Assembly (NCBI RefSeq): GCF_021130785.1
Contig: NW_025776248.1
Coordinates: forward strand, 62,001-126,000
Origin: Homalodisca vitripennis
Lineage: Eukaryota > Arthropoda > Insecta > Hemiptera > Cicadellidae
Length of the DNA: 64,000 bases
Direction of reading: 5' to 3'
Positions 23,376 through 33,131 of this stretch are shown here, one piece after another (the stretch's first letter is position 1; every line of letters begins with the position of its first letter). The notes under the pieces were generated by a model. The model had not been told where the DNA came from. It saw nothing but the letters and a program-made list of their open reading frames with translations, and searched no databases. The translations under genes and the position numbers were made by a program.

Positions 23376-24936
23376 ATGAATCCCTACCTTTTGATAAAAG
23401 AAGAAAATCAATACGAGTTGAAAATCCGCGGTCAACTTACGACCGGTAGTGCAGAGGACTTACGGAAACGGTTTGACTAAATGTGTCAAAGCCAACATGC
23501 CCGTTGACCCGGCTGTTTTGGCATCTCTGGACGTGGAAGAGGAGTTAGAGGCCTGCGAGGCCAAGCTGAATCGATTATCCACCTCCATCGACGAGTACGA
23601 GGGAGACTATACTGATACGGAAGGCCAGCGGCTTCAGGCCCGTTTATGGCACAAACTACCTCAGGATTCAACGCATCCCAGTAGCAACCGAGGCGGAAGA
23701 GGAACGCCAGCGAAACTTATTAAACGAGACGAAACGCTTTTGTGATGCGGCTACCGAGCAAAAAGGGCGCGGTTGGAAAATAGGAGTGAAAATGATGGGA
23801 AATTGATGGATAGTGAGCCGGCAGTTGACCAAATGCACCCGCCTCGTGTAACCGCGCCCGTGGTGGCGAGTCGAGCCAATGTGGAAAACTCAGCACCAAG
23901 CCCGGCTGACCAACATGCACCGCTGGTCAGTCCAAGCGCTATACCACCGGCGCCACACGACTCGTATCAACGCACCCGAGCCGTGCCTGTCTATAAATGG
24001 GGGTTGATGTTTGACGGAAGGTCACAAAGCGTGGGGGCATTCTTACAACGCGTTGAAGAACTCCGAAGAGCTAGGGGCGTGACTCCTACCGAACTTTTTT
24101 GAGTCCGCTGTGGATTTGTTCTCAGGATCAGCCCTAGTGTGGTATCGATCCACAATAGGCCGGATAAATACCTGGGAAGAGTTGTGTCAGGACTTAGAAG
24201 TAGTCTTCCAGCCGCCCAACCATGACATCCGGTTGCAGCGGGAGATTTTTAATCGCATGCAAGGGGAGACCGAGTCAATCGATCTCTTCATTGCGGCGAT
24301 GGAAGGGTTGTACGGGCGACTGGCCACCAATGTGCCCGAAGAAACCAGGCTGCGGCAAATGTATCACAATCTAAATTCCCAACTACAAGATAGGTTAGCC
24401 TTGTTTGATGTTACATTAATCGAGCAGCTACGGAAACTAGGTCGAAAGGCAGAAGCGGGACGTTACCGGTCAGTAGAAACAGCGCAATGTGCACAGGGAC
24501 CACGACGTGATGGAGCCGGACCTAGCTTACACACCTGTAAGGCGTAGGCCAACGAGCGACGCTGCACATCCTCAATCAGATAGAAAAAATATTCCAAACA
24601 ACTCGGGAGGCTGACGTAACTTGTTACAACTGTCACGAAAAAGGGCATATGTCGAGAGAATGTAAAATTAGGAAAAGGCCGCCCCTTGATAGGCTAGCAT
24701 GCTGGCGCTGTAATAAAGTAGGCCACTTACAGCGAGATTGTCATGTTAGGCTGAACGCAAACGGCCCTCGTTCGGGAAAACGAGGCCGGGGTAAGTGGGA
24801 GCGCCGCCATGACACCCCGCAAGTAAAGGATGCTGTCAACCGACAGCTTCCGAAGGCGAGATTAGTGATCAGGTACAACGCAAAAAAAAAATGTTACCGC
24901 CCAAAAGGATATAAGAGTAGTGCCTGTAGTTCGTGA
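23376..24936 (+). pseudogene. gag: Gag (matrix/capsid and nucleocapsid), several frameshifts
   Basis: The likely start is the ATG at 23,376 (MNPYLLIKEENQYELKIRG). The coding signal moves between frames near 23,465, 23,655, 23,765 (an A run), 24,098 (a T run), 24,530-24,600 and 24,920. Recognisable parts: a charged helical N-terminal region; a Gag capsid-like region at about 24,000-24,440 with KWGLMFDG, the usual retrotransposon Gag start block, and SGSALVWYRS; and two CX2CX4HX4C zinc knuckles near 24,625-24,660 and 24,700-24,740 (CYNCHEKGHMSREC and CWRCNKVGHLQRDC). The last segment is basic. Gag forms the particle and binds genomic RNA. The breaks are single-base indels, so the family is clear but this copy is not intact. 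Confidence 0.85.
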
Positions 24937-25260
24937 ACTTGTTGACGAGTTTAGTGGCAATTGGTCGGATTGAAAATGCGGAGGGTAAAGTTTTAATCGA
25001 TACAGGAGCGCAGGTGTCCTTATTGAAGCGTGGAGCCTCCTCCGCCGACCTTTTTAAAAACAGATGTAGTATTAAGAGGAATCTCTGGGAAGGTACTAAA
25101 AAACATATGGTCGCCAGCGAGTAGCCTTGAACCTAAAACCGGGAGTTCAAGTGCCAGGAGATTTTGTAGTGGGAAATCTGCCAAAAGGCTATTTAGCGGT
25201 GCTGGGCTGTGATATATTAGGTCAAGGGAACGGAGAGATTAGTATAGAACGCGGCGTGCT
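24933..25260 (+). pseudogene. retroelement aspartic protease (frameshifted)
   Basis: VLIDTGAQVSLLK (catalytic Asp codon at 24,999) gives the protease active-site loop. The frame ends at 25,124 and the conserved distal motif LAVLGCDIL is read in the next frame, near 25,195-25,220. The two halves are one domain of about 100 residues split by a break near 25,110. The protease would cleave the Gag-Pol polyprotein during particle maturation. Confidence 0.85.
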
Positions 25261-26539
25261 CAGGTTATCGGGAAAAGACATTTGGCTGAACCGCATAAGA
25301 AAAGGGGAAACCGTGCCGGACCCCAACCGCAGTGCTTCCGGAAGCGAGCAGCCGAAGCCACAGCGTTATGTGTTTTGTTGCAACGAGGTCAAAATCCCAC
25401 CACGTTGTGAAAAAGTTGTTCGTGTCAAAATTAGTCGCCTTACCACAAAACTAAACGAGTTGGAAGGCGCAGAAGTGATGATTGAGCCCGGTGAGTTTAT
25501 AATGCATGGCGTCTACATAGCCCGGACTTTAACAAAAATAAAACAAAATTGTTGTTGGATCAAGACCGTGAATGTGAGCGCTGAGGAAGTCACGTTGGTG
25601 AAAAATTTAAAACTAGGGACCCTTGTTAGTGATATTGATCCTGTGGAGAATGAACATTCTAATCGGCGTAAATTGGTAATTTTAGCCGACAGCCATGGTA
25701 GGGGCCTGCAGAGTATTTTATCAGAGAGACTGCCCGGAAACGTTGAAGTAGAAGTTTTTTTTTTGCCTAACTGTAAATTGAAACACGTAACATCAAGATT
25801 AGGCAATTTGCTAAACAAATTGACTTCCAATGACTCAGTAGTTGTAATAGGAGGAACAAATGATGTAGATAAGTCGATGCCTTATCCGTTGACCTTGCAG
25901 CAGGCTTTTGTAACCTTGCCGGCGGGATGGAAAGCCAATGTCATCGTGCTCTCCATATTTGATCGCTATGACACGGATCTTAAGGCTGAACTGAGTGACG
26001 CGAATGGCCTCCTCAAGGCCATCGTTCAAAATTTAACGAAGCAAAGCAAGGGAAAAATTGATTTCTTGGATTTAAAAGGAAAACTAAACCGACGCTGGTA
26101 TACGAGGCACGGACTGCATTTGAATGAGGAGGGGAAGTTAAATTTAGCACGACTTATTAAGGATAAGGTCATATTGAACCATAAAGTAGCGGAGGTAAGA
26201 GTCGGAAGAGTTGAACGGTGTGATGAGGCGGAGTTGGAGGCGTGCATAGATGCAAAGCTGGCCCATCTCTCATTAGAAGAACGGGCTCAGTTGAAAGCCA
26301 CCCTCCTAGAGTTCGGCCATGTTTTAGATTGCAGAGACAACCAACCCCTTGGTTGTACGTCTGCTGTCAAACATATAATCCGAACTGGGGACGTTGCGCC
26401 CATCTATAAGAAAGCCTACCGCGTACCACACCATCACAAGGCCACGCTCGACAGTCTCATCCAAGACCAGCTGGATAAGGGCATAATTGTCCCTAGCCAG
26501 AGCCCATGGGCTTCGCCAGTAGTACTATTTGTGCTTTAA
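25127..26539 (+). CDS. pol: central pol frame: protease end, linker, SGNH-like domain, RT start
   Basis: This 470-codon frame is the longest uninterrupted coding stretch of the window. Residues 1-35 finish the protease (LGCDIL at 26-31). Residues 80-170 are the usual Gypsy linker (IPPRCEKVV, IARTL). Residues about 180-350 form an SGNH/GDSL-hydrolase-like domain, described as its own entry. Residues 360-470 are the conserved segment leading into reverse transcriptase (LEEFGHVLD-type block, HIIRTGDVAPIYKKAYRVP, then KGIIVPSQSPWASPVVL). The frame breaks at about 26,530, where RT continues in another phase. It is part of the Gag-Pol polyprotein and not a free-standing protein; the Met at its start is not expected to be used. 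Confidence 0.9.
   Translation: MNLKPGVQVPGDFVVGNLPKGYLAVLGCDILGQGNGEISIERGVLRLSGKDIWLNRIRKGETVPDPNRSASGSEQPKPQRYVFCCNEVKIPPRCEKVVRVKISRLTTKLNELEGAEVMIEPGEFIMHGVYIARTLTKIKQNCCWIKTVNVSAEEVTLVKNLKLGTLVSDIDPVENEHSNRRKLVILADSHGRGLQSILSERLPGNVEVEVFFLPNCKLKHVTSRLGNLLNKLTSNDSVVVIGGTNDVDKSMPYPLTLQQAFVTLPAGWKANVIVLSIFDRYDTDLKAELSDANGLLKAIVQNLTKQSKGKIDFLDLKGKLNRRWYTRHGLHLNEEGKLNLARLIKDKVILNHKVAEVRVGRVERCDEAELEACIDAKLAHLSLEERAQLKATLLEFGHVLDCRDNQPLGCTSAVKHIIRTGDVAPIYKKAYRVPHHHKATLDSLIQDQLDKGIIVPSQSPWASPVVLFVL
25664..26176 (+). other. SGNH/GDSL-esterase-like domain embedded in pol
   Basis: Residues 180-350 of the pol frame show the block order of an SGNH hydrolase. Block I is VILADSHGRGLQ (candidate nucleophile Ser189, with Asp188 before it). 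Block III is VVVIGGTNDVDKS (Asn245 after the Gly pair). The block V position is RWYTRHGLHLNEEGK (candidate His331, possibly His328). Block II, with its oxyanion Gly, is not obvious. Hydrophobic beta-like strands (VVVIGG, NVIVLSIFD) fit the flavodoxin-like fold. Domains of this type are known in ORF1 of some CR1-like LINEs and in unrelated insect proteins; they are not a standard part of Gypsy pol. The frame is intact across the whole domain. Confidence 0.75.
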
Positions 26540-27320
26540 AAAGTCCCCGGACGGTACACCCAAGATGAGATTCTGCGTTGATTACAGGGGGTTGAACGCC
26601 GTAACTACCCCCGATGTGTACCCTCTCCCTAATATCACGGAGACCCTAGATTCGTTGGGTGGCTGTACGGTTTTCACCACTTTAGACCTTCGGTCAGGGT
26701 ACCATCAGATCCAAGTCGACGAAGAGAGTAGGCCCAAGACCGCCTTCAATGTGCCGGGAGGGCACTATGAGTACCAACGCATGCCGTTTGGGTTAAAGCA
26801 CCGCCCCCGCTACCTTTCAAAGATTAATGGACTCGGTTTTAATGGGGTTGAAGGGTGAAAAATGCCTTGTCTATTTGGATGATATAGTTCTATTCTCCAA
26901 AGACCTGCCTTCTCACCTGGAAGCCATAAGAGAGGTATTCTCTAAATTGGAGGGGGTAAATTTGACGGTTCAATTGAGTAAGTGTAATTTTGCGGTTGAC
27001 GAAGTAAATTATCTTGGCCACGTTATAACAAAGAAAGGGGTAGGACCGGATCCGGGCAAAGTTAATGCTGTGCGCGATTTTCCTGCGCCGAAGACCGTTA
27101 CAGACGTCAGGTCATTCTTAGGCCTCTCTGGTTACTATCGCCGTTTTATCGACAGCTATGCTACAATCGGTCGACCACTTTTTGAATTAACAAAACAGGG
27201 CCACGAATTTGTATGGACGCCCGAATGCCAGGAGGCCTTTGATCAGCTGAAACAAAAATTGATCTCAGCACCTGTGCTAGTGTACCCGGACTTTAATAAA
27301 CCTTTTATATTGGCCACGGA
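26529..27320 (+). pseudogene. pol: reverse transcriptase core (frameshifted)
   Basis: RT motifs appear in order over two frames. The first (26,529-26,858) carries RFCVDYRGLNAVT, VYPLPNI, FTTLDLRSGYHQI with a catalytic Asp, and YEYQRMPFGL. It then runs out of phase near 26,805. The second (26,827-27,438) carries CLVYLDDIVLFS with the YLDD catalytic pair, YLGHVIT, and the thumb/connection block SFLGLSGYYRRFI. Two breaks (about 26,530 and 26,805) separate parts of the domain. It copies the genomic RNA into DNA within particles, primed by the tRNA at the PBS. Confidence 0.9.
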
Positions 27321-27718
27321 ATGCGAGTATGTTTGCCTTGGGAGCTGTACTATCGCAGGAGATAGATGGAGAGGAACACCCTGTAGCCTACTGCTCCAGG
27401 ACGTTGTTTCCGGCAGAAAAGAATTACTCGACCACTGAGCGTGAGCTGCTTAGCTTGGTCTGGAGTACCAAGTATTTCAGGTGCTACCTATTGGGCCGCC
27501 CTTTTAAAGTCATTACTGATCATGCTGCTCTAAAGTGGATGCTTTCACTTAAAGACCCTAGCAGTAGACTGATGAGATGGTCGTTAAGGTTAGCAGAATT
27601 CGATTTTACCGTAGAACACAAAGCCGGTAAAAAAGCACAGCAAACGCAGATGGCCTCAGCCGGACGGTACAAGCGATTAGAAAGGATGTGCTCCCCATTG
27701 TTGACCTTGACGTACTAA
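27321..27718 (+). pseudogene. pol: RNase H domain and connector (frameshifted)
   Basis: The frame changes at about 27,325, exactly at the first catalytic Asp region: the earlier frame reads FILATECEY where ATDAS is usual. It continues with FALGAVLSQ, HPVAYCSRTL, NYSTTERELL (Glu) and FKVITDHAALKWML (Asp), typical of Gypsy RNase H. Coding is lost after HKAGKK near 27,635, where the usual PDALSR end block is scrambled. The stop at 27,716-27,718 is out of the ancestral frame. It degrades the RNA strand of the hybrid during reverse transcription. Confidence 0.85.
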
Positions 27719-27865
27719 GGACGCGACAACGAGAAGATCCAGTAGTGCAAGGTTTGCGCCAGGCTAAGAGCTTTCGCATGAGTCCGGAGAAGATTCCTGT
27801 ACCGTCTGAGTTCGGGTGAGCAGAAGATCGTAGTACCGGCATCCCTAGTACCGGAAGTTATTCGG

Positions 27866-29180
27866 TTGAATCATGACTTGCCTACCGCCGGACACGCCGG
27901 CGGGGTAGCAGAGACATTGGAACGGGTACGACAGAAATTTTGGTGGAGAAAGATGGATAAGGACGTACTGGATTACGTTAGGACGTGTCGTAGTTGTAGT
28001 CAGCGGACAAACTATGGAAAAATCAAAGCACCCCTAGGAGAAGTTTTTCAACGAACCCCGAGAACCATTTGAAGTAATCGCAGCCGACATAGTGGGACCG
28101 TTGCCCCTTAGTGAGTCTCGTAACGTGTATATTTTAAGCGTAATGGATCATTTCTCGCGATATTGCGAATTTATTCCGTTACCTGATCAAACGGCAGAAA
28201 GTGTCGCGCGGGCTCTCGTACAGCGTGTGATAACCAAGTTTGGCGTGCCAAAGATCCTTATTACCGACCAGGGTGCGAACTTTACCTCTGATCTAATCAG
28301 TCAGCTCTGTAAGTTCTTACATGTTCGTAAGATACAGACTACAGGATTCCACCCTCAGTCGAACGGCCGTTTAGAAAGAGTGCACTCGACTATTGCGCGT
28401 ATGTTGAGCCATTTTGTAAATCGGCATCAGACCGATTGGGATGAGTACCTCCCTTACGTCACGATGGCATACAACTCCCAAGGTCATGAGTCGACAGGGT
28501 TTTCCCCGTTTGAAATGGTTTTTGGTCGGAAGATGGAAATGCCCATGGAGGCTGACCTGACCATCACTGAAAGCGATGATCTTTACAATGATCATGTGGA
28601 AACCCTGCGGAGTAAGCTCAGAGAAACGTTTGAAATTGCCGAGAAACGGAAGATCGCAGCTCGCAGCCGTTATGAGAAGCAATACAACAAGAAGGCTCGC
28701 GAAGTGAACTACAACGAAGGGCAGATGGTCCTGTTGCACGTGCCTAGTATAGGTAGGCATCGGGTTAAAAAGTTGTCGAAATTATGGAACGGACCGTACA
28801 AAATAGTTAAAGTACTGTCCCCGTTGAACGTGGTGTTAAAGATCCGGAAAAGAGAGGTGACAGTCCATGTAAACCGGATCAAGCCCTGCTTGGGAAGAGC
28901 TTCCGTGCCTCCCCAACAGGCTGAGTATCTAAGCGACCCTAGGCCTCGAGATGAGGATGACAGGTTAGGTGACGACGATGACGAGGAGGAAGAAGAGGTC
29001 AATGGTGATCCACCTCCAGACATTGATGACGTAAAAGTTCAAGCAGGTGCTCCGAGGGACCCAGCAGCGGTCGCCGGACCTTCTGATGAGTTGCAGCGCC
29101 CAAAGAGAAACAAGCGTGTACCTGCGCGGTTGGGAGACTTTGTTAGAATCTTGAATCTATCTTTGGTAGATAAGCGGTAG
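27866..29180 (+). pseudogene. pol: integrase (zinc domain, DDE core, C-terminal domain), one break
   Basis: 27,866-28,072 encodes the HHCC zinc domain (H-x5-H, then C-x2-C in TCRSCSQRT). The frame breaks at about 28,060. The core continues with AADIVGPLP (first Asp, codon at 28,086), LITDQGANF (second Asp) and QSNGRLERVHST (Glu), with 35 residues between the last two, as in DD35E. Downstream are a GPY/F-like module (NGPYKIVKVLS, VHVNRIKP) and a long acidic run (DDDDEEEEE). The end RPKRNKRVPARLGDFV is typical of insect Gypsy pol. No chromodomain is visible. It inserts the DNA copy into the genome, here at ATAT. Confidence 0.9.
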
Positions 29181-29245
29181 TTTAGTCGCTACGTAGCCCG
29201 GGATTAGGCGAGATGTCAACTTTATTTTTGCTGTATAAAATACCA

Positions 29246-29260
29246 TTGCCTCTGTTATAG
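29246..29260 (+). promoter_or_regulatory. candidate splice acceptor before env
   Basis: The pyrimidine-rich 'ttgcctctgttatag' ends in AG at 29,260, 11 bases before the first env ATG (29,272). With the donor at 21,926/21,927 the phase agrees with the env frame, so the leader ATG could act as the env start. Confidence 0.6.
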
Positions 29261-29271
29261 GCCTAATTGGC

Positions 29272-30967
29272 ATGTTATTTACGCTTGGAGTCGCCTGGGG
29301 TTTTCACCGAGGTGTCGTCTTCGAAAAGGAGGGAGATGTGCTCCTCACTGACAGCCATTGGACCATAGTGATGCAGTACAACTTCACGGAAGTAGAAGAG
29401 GAAAACCAGAACCTAAGTATATTGCTATTCAAGGTAAAAGGTCAGTACGATGAGTTCTTTCAAGACCTCTTAGCGGGGAATGTAAGCATGCACTCTCCGG
29501 TACGAGGATTAGAAGCAGGATTCAGGTACGAGTATGTAGGTTTGCAGCAGCTGGTAGCAGACTACGTCGGCCAAACCAGTGACTTGACTACCTTAGTATC
29601 TAGCACTCGGCAAAAGCGAGGCTTAATCGATGCGGGAGGCCAGGTACTAAAATTTCTGTTTGGTACTGCAAACGGATAGTGATCTGGAATTAACCAATAG
29701 TAGGATAAATGAAATAGAAAATCTAAGTGATGACCTTTCCCATAACACTAAAGACCAAATAACCGTTTTAGGTAATATGCAATCGGAAATTTCCAACCAT
29801 TCTAGAGCAATAAACAAAATTATCTCTACCATAAAAGAATATCACGAGGTGATGCACATAACTATGGCCCGTAATTATATCAGAGAACTTATATATGCCA
29901 ACCAGTTGAGAACCCTTTTTCAGTATTTGAAGCTGAACTCAGCCCTTTCGGAGGTTAAAGATGCTATTAATATAGCTGTCCAGAGGATGGCCAGGCTTCA
30001 CCTGGCCATTGAGGATCTAGCTGCCGGAAAAATGACCAGTAACCTGTTGCCTCCCCATCAGTTCTTGAAGGTCCTGACTTCCGTGGAAAACGTAATACCA
30101 CCTCCAGTAAAATTGTTTTTAGATGTAAAATTAGAGAATTTGCATAATTTCTACAAATTTGGCAAACTCACGGTGTGTCCGTTGTCAGACGCCTTATTAA
30201 GCGTCTACAAACGACCCAACTGTGTAGTAGATTTATTAATGAAAGAGCACGTAACGTTATGTAGTAGAAAGTTGATATCTGGCTTACAGTCCCCCGTTCT
30301 AATTAGAACACCTACCCGCTGGCTCTACGCCACATCAAAAGAAACACGAGTTATATTAAATTGTTTTGGGCGTGATGCAAACCTGAATGTAAGTGCAATC
30401 ACCCTGAAAGGTGAGGGTGAAATACCGAAGCAAGACAGATGTGATCTGATTGCTGATGGCTATAGGGTGCCTGCCCGATTTATCGGCAGCTCCTCGTATT
30501 CGAGTGAATTTGGAAAGATTCTTTTCCCAGAAGTTGATGGGATGTACAGTAGTGAAGAATACAGCTTACTGGTACATGATGTAAATGAAACTTTGAAAGT
30601 CCTGCAGGGACTAGATGATCAGCTGGGCACCCTAAGTGTTAAAGAATATTCCCTAGAGGGTACAGTACAATTACTTAGGTCCCACTATCACAGACGGATG
30701 GTTATCAAGTATGCAACGTTTAGTGGTACGTCTCTTGTTGTGGTGTTAACTGTTGTTGTTCTGTTGCTAAGATGGAGGGTGCGAGTTGCCGACCTGCTCC
30801 GTGCCGCCCTGGGAGGTAGCACACAGCATCCGCAGGCCGCCCAGACAGAGTCGTCTCTCCAGACCCTCGAGGAGACTGTACGCACTGTTCCTAGATCGGA
30901 TGCTGATCAAGGCGAAATTGATCGAGACCAGAGTGGGAGTATGTCAAACCCCACGAACCGCAACTGA
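29272..30967 (+). pseudogene. env: Env, baculovirus-F-like fusion glycoprotein (one frameshift)
   Basis: The first frame (29,272-29,679, 135 codons) begins with a short hydrophobic stretch that could be part of a signal peptide. It reaches a furin-type site RQKR at residues 113-116, followed by GLIDAGGQVLKFLFG, the fusion-peptide-like segment characteristic of insect errantivirus and baculovirus F proteins. The frame breaks near 29,665, just after that segment. The second frame (29,660-30,967) has a long heptad-like helical region (about residues 15-115), several Cys, a single hydrophobic membrane anchor at about residues 350-371, and a cytoplasmic tail of about 64 residues. It is the envelope protein family used for cell entry. 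As read this copy is not translatable in one piece. Confidence 0.85.
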
Positions 30968-33117
30968 CGTCAAACTGACCGTACGTTAATCTAACAAGGA
31001 GTGGAAAGTTGGGCCCTGGACACTTTAAGTAAGTGTGAAATTAGTTGTGAACTTACAACTTCATCGGGATGTGTGTATGTGTATTACTTTTGAAAAAAAA
31101 AAAACCGGAGATCAACCTGTGTCGAGACTGAACGAGTGCTTCTGGATTCTTAGTCGTAGAGACATGGTGGAAGAGTGATTGGGGATCCCCTAATATGTTT
31201 GTTGATGTTCTCTGTATGCTGACCACTTGGTTTTGACTTGTGTATGTATGTTAACGCAGACTGGTAATGGCAGAGTTACTATAATTCCTTGAACATTCTA
31301 TTAAAGTAAATAGCATATCCTAAGAGGATCAAGAATGCTCGAGTCAAACTGGTATCTATGGGAAGGTAAAGCCGGCACCCCTAAACCCAAATACCCTCTC
31401 CTTTCAACTCCCCAACCGGACTATAGATACACTGAAACAGCTCGAATAACTTTCCTAAATTTAAAATGAAGTGGCATTCCAGTAATAACGCCTTTGAGAG
31501 TGTCTTGCTAAGGGATTTTCCGGACCCCATTAGCAAGACAGAAAAAATGTCTTTACCAGGTCTGCAGAATTGTATTAACATAGTAGGCAGGGTATTAACC
31601 CCTGTGTTTATTCATATTTTATGTATTCACTGAAAATTTAACTGTTATTTAAGGAATTTTTGTGTCACATGTAAGTTGAAATGGGGTTAGACTTGTTAGA
31701 AGCTCTAAGGCACCATTAGAATGTAAAGGCCAGTAGGAGGAAGGTATCGGTGAGCTTCCCTGCTCCCAGGGGTAAGCGAGGTGAAAACCATGGGGTGCCC
31801 CCAGGTCCACAAATGCCCTTAAATACCAAGCGTGGGGGGCGGAATATTGTAGTTGTAGTTTTTCTTTTTTTCTGTGTTGATATTCTTTTGTGAGTTTGAG
31901 AGGATTTGAGGAGTATGGGGACAGTGTCCTCCTGTCGTTGTTTGTTCGGAAGAACGTCAACGTTATGCCTATAAAACTAAATGATGGTTTGTGAACCGCC
32001 TTCCAGTGAACGCATTTACAGTGTAACGGCTATCCAGCCACTAGTTTTAAGTCTTTTCACAGGGCCCTTAAGGAATAGAGTTCAGTAATTGTTGGTTGGT
32101 GCCTTAGCAGCTTGATAGAAATTCTATGTAAGCCTGATGAGCAGCCCCATTTAGTGTTAAGTTTACAATTACTGAATTTCCTATTTTACTGTATCTTTTA
32201 CAAGGGACCAGTCCGGGTGACTTTCAAAATTAGGGGTGACCGAGGCAACCGGCCCCAAGTGAAATCTCATGAGGCTTATCCAAGAATGAGGGAGTAGCGT
32301 TCCAAATTATGATACATGTGCCTGGAACAATTACTTTGTTATAATTGGTTTTCTTTTAAGGGTACATGAAGTGCACTAACCCAGAGTGGCAAAACAAAAC
32401 AAAAAAAAAAAAAAAAAATAATAATAACATTTTCGACAGTCACCCTGTTAGCTTTAATTTCAATCACATATTGTATTGTCGCTATTGCGATGCCAATGTA
32501 TTTGTTGTAATGTCGTAATGGGATGTCATAATGGTTGTAGACGTTTGAATGTCTAGTAATCTTAGATCTTAAGAATTTGTTAGCCTAAGGGAGACTGGTC
32601 CTTTGACCTTAGTAAGAACTAGGTAGCCTATAGTGTTAAGTTTCTTTCATTTTCTGTTATTCATGACATGTTTTTATTTCTTCTTGTAGAGATCCTAAGT
32701 TTTTCTTTTGTAATTGTGTGTTTTGATATTTTAACTTGGGTGTGTTTTGGTTTTAAGCCATATATATGTATGTATGTAGTTCGGTAATAGTATAAAGAGA
32801 GAGACCGTTGTGATAGTGAGTAAGAGAATATTATGTAAATGTTGTAAAGAGAGAAGGCCTAAGTCGCGAATAGGTGTCTGAATTTAATTTTCGAGTCAAA
32901 AATCCGTCCCCAGTATTAATAGTAATGTTGAAGCTTTTTCAAATTTTCTTTTCCACTATCAATTCAATGCATCTACCTGTGGCATACCAATTAAAAAAAA
33001 AAAGGGGAAGGGATCAGATGTAAACTGGGTGGCAGTTGTACGTTTGGCTAGGATGGGAGGCACAATAAGAACTCTTCGGTACTCTACAAGTACTCAATGC
33101 TGAGGGCAGCATGATCT
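30968..33117 (+). other. long non-coding region between env and PPT
   Basis: 2.15 kb with no convincing gene. A 103-codon open frame on the minus strand (31,649-31,960) has no recognisable features. It holds a perfect 11-bp inverted repeat at 31,501-31,540, a long A run at 32,400-32,419 and a TATA-like 'agtataaagagag' near 32,788. Such a length is unusual and suggests a regulatory role or a lost gene. Confidence 0.6.
31501..31540 (+). repeat. perfect 11-bp inverted repeat (stem-loop candidate)
   Basis: TGTCTTGCTAA at 31,501-31,511 is the exact reverse complement of TTAGCAAGACA at 31,530-31,540, with an 18-base loop. In the element's RNA it would form a strong hairpin. Confidence 0.7.
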
Positions 33118-33131
33118 AAAGGTGGGGGGAG
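33118..33131 (+). promoter_or_regulatory. polypurine tract
   Basis: 'aaaggtggggggag' lies directly before the 3' LTR. It is purine-only except for one T and is the expected primer site for plus-strand DNA synthesis. Confidence 0.85.

Noticed and set aside
28950..29180. Chromodomain at the integrase C-terminus
   Set aside because: After the GPY/F-like module there is only an acidic low-complexity run and the RPKRNKRVPARLGDFV tail; no chromodomain pattern is present.
31649..31960. 103-codon open frame on the minus strand in the retroelement tail
   Set aside because: It has no domain or compositional support and is antisense to the element's RNA; probably chance in a GC-richer stretch.
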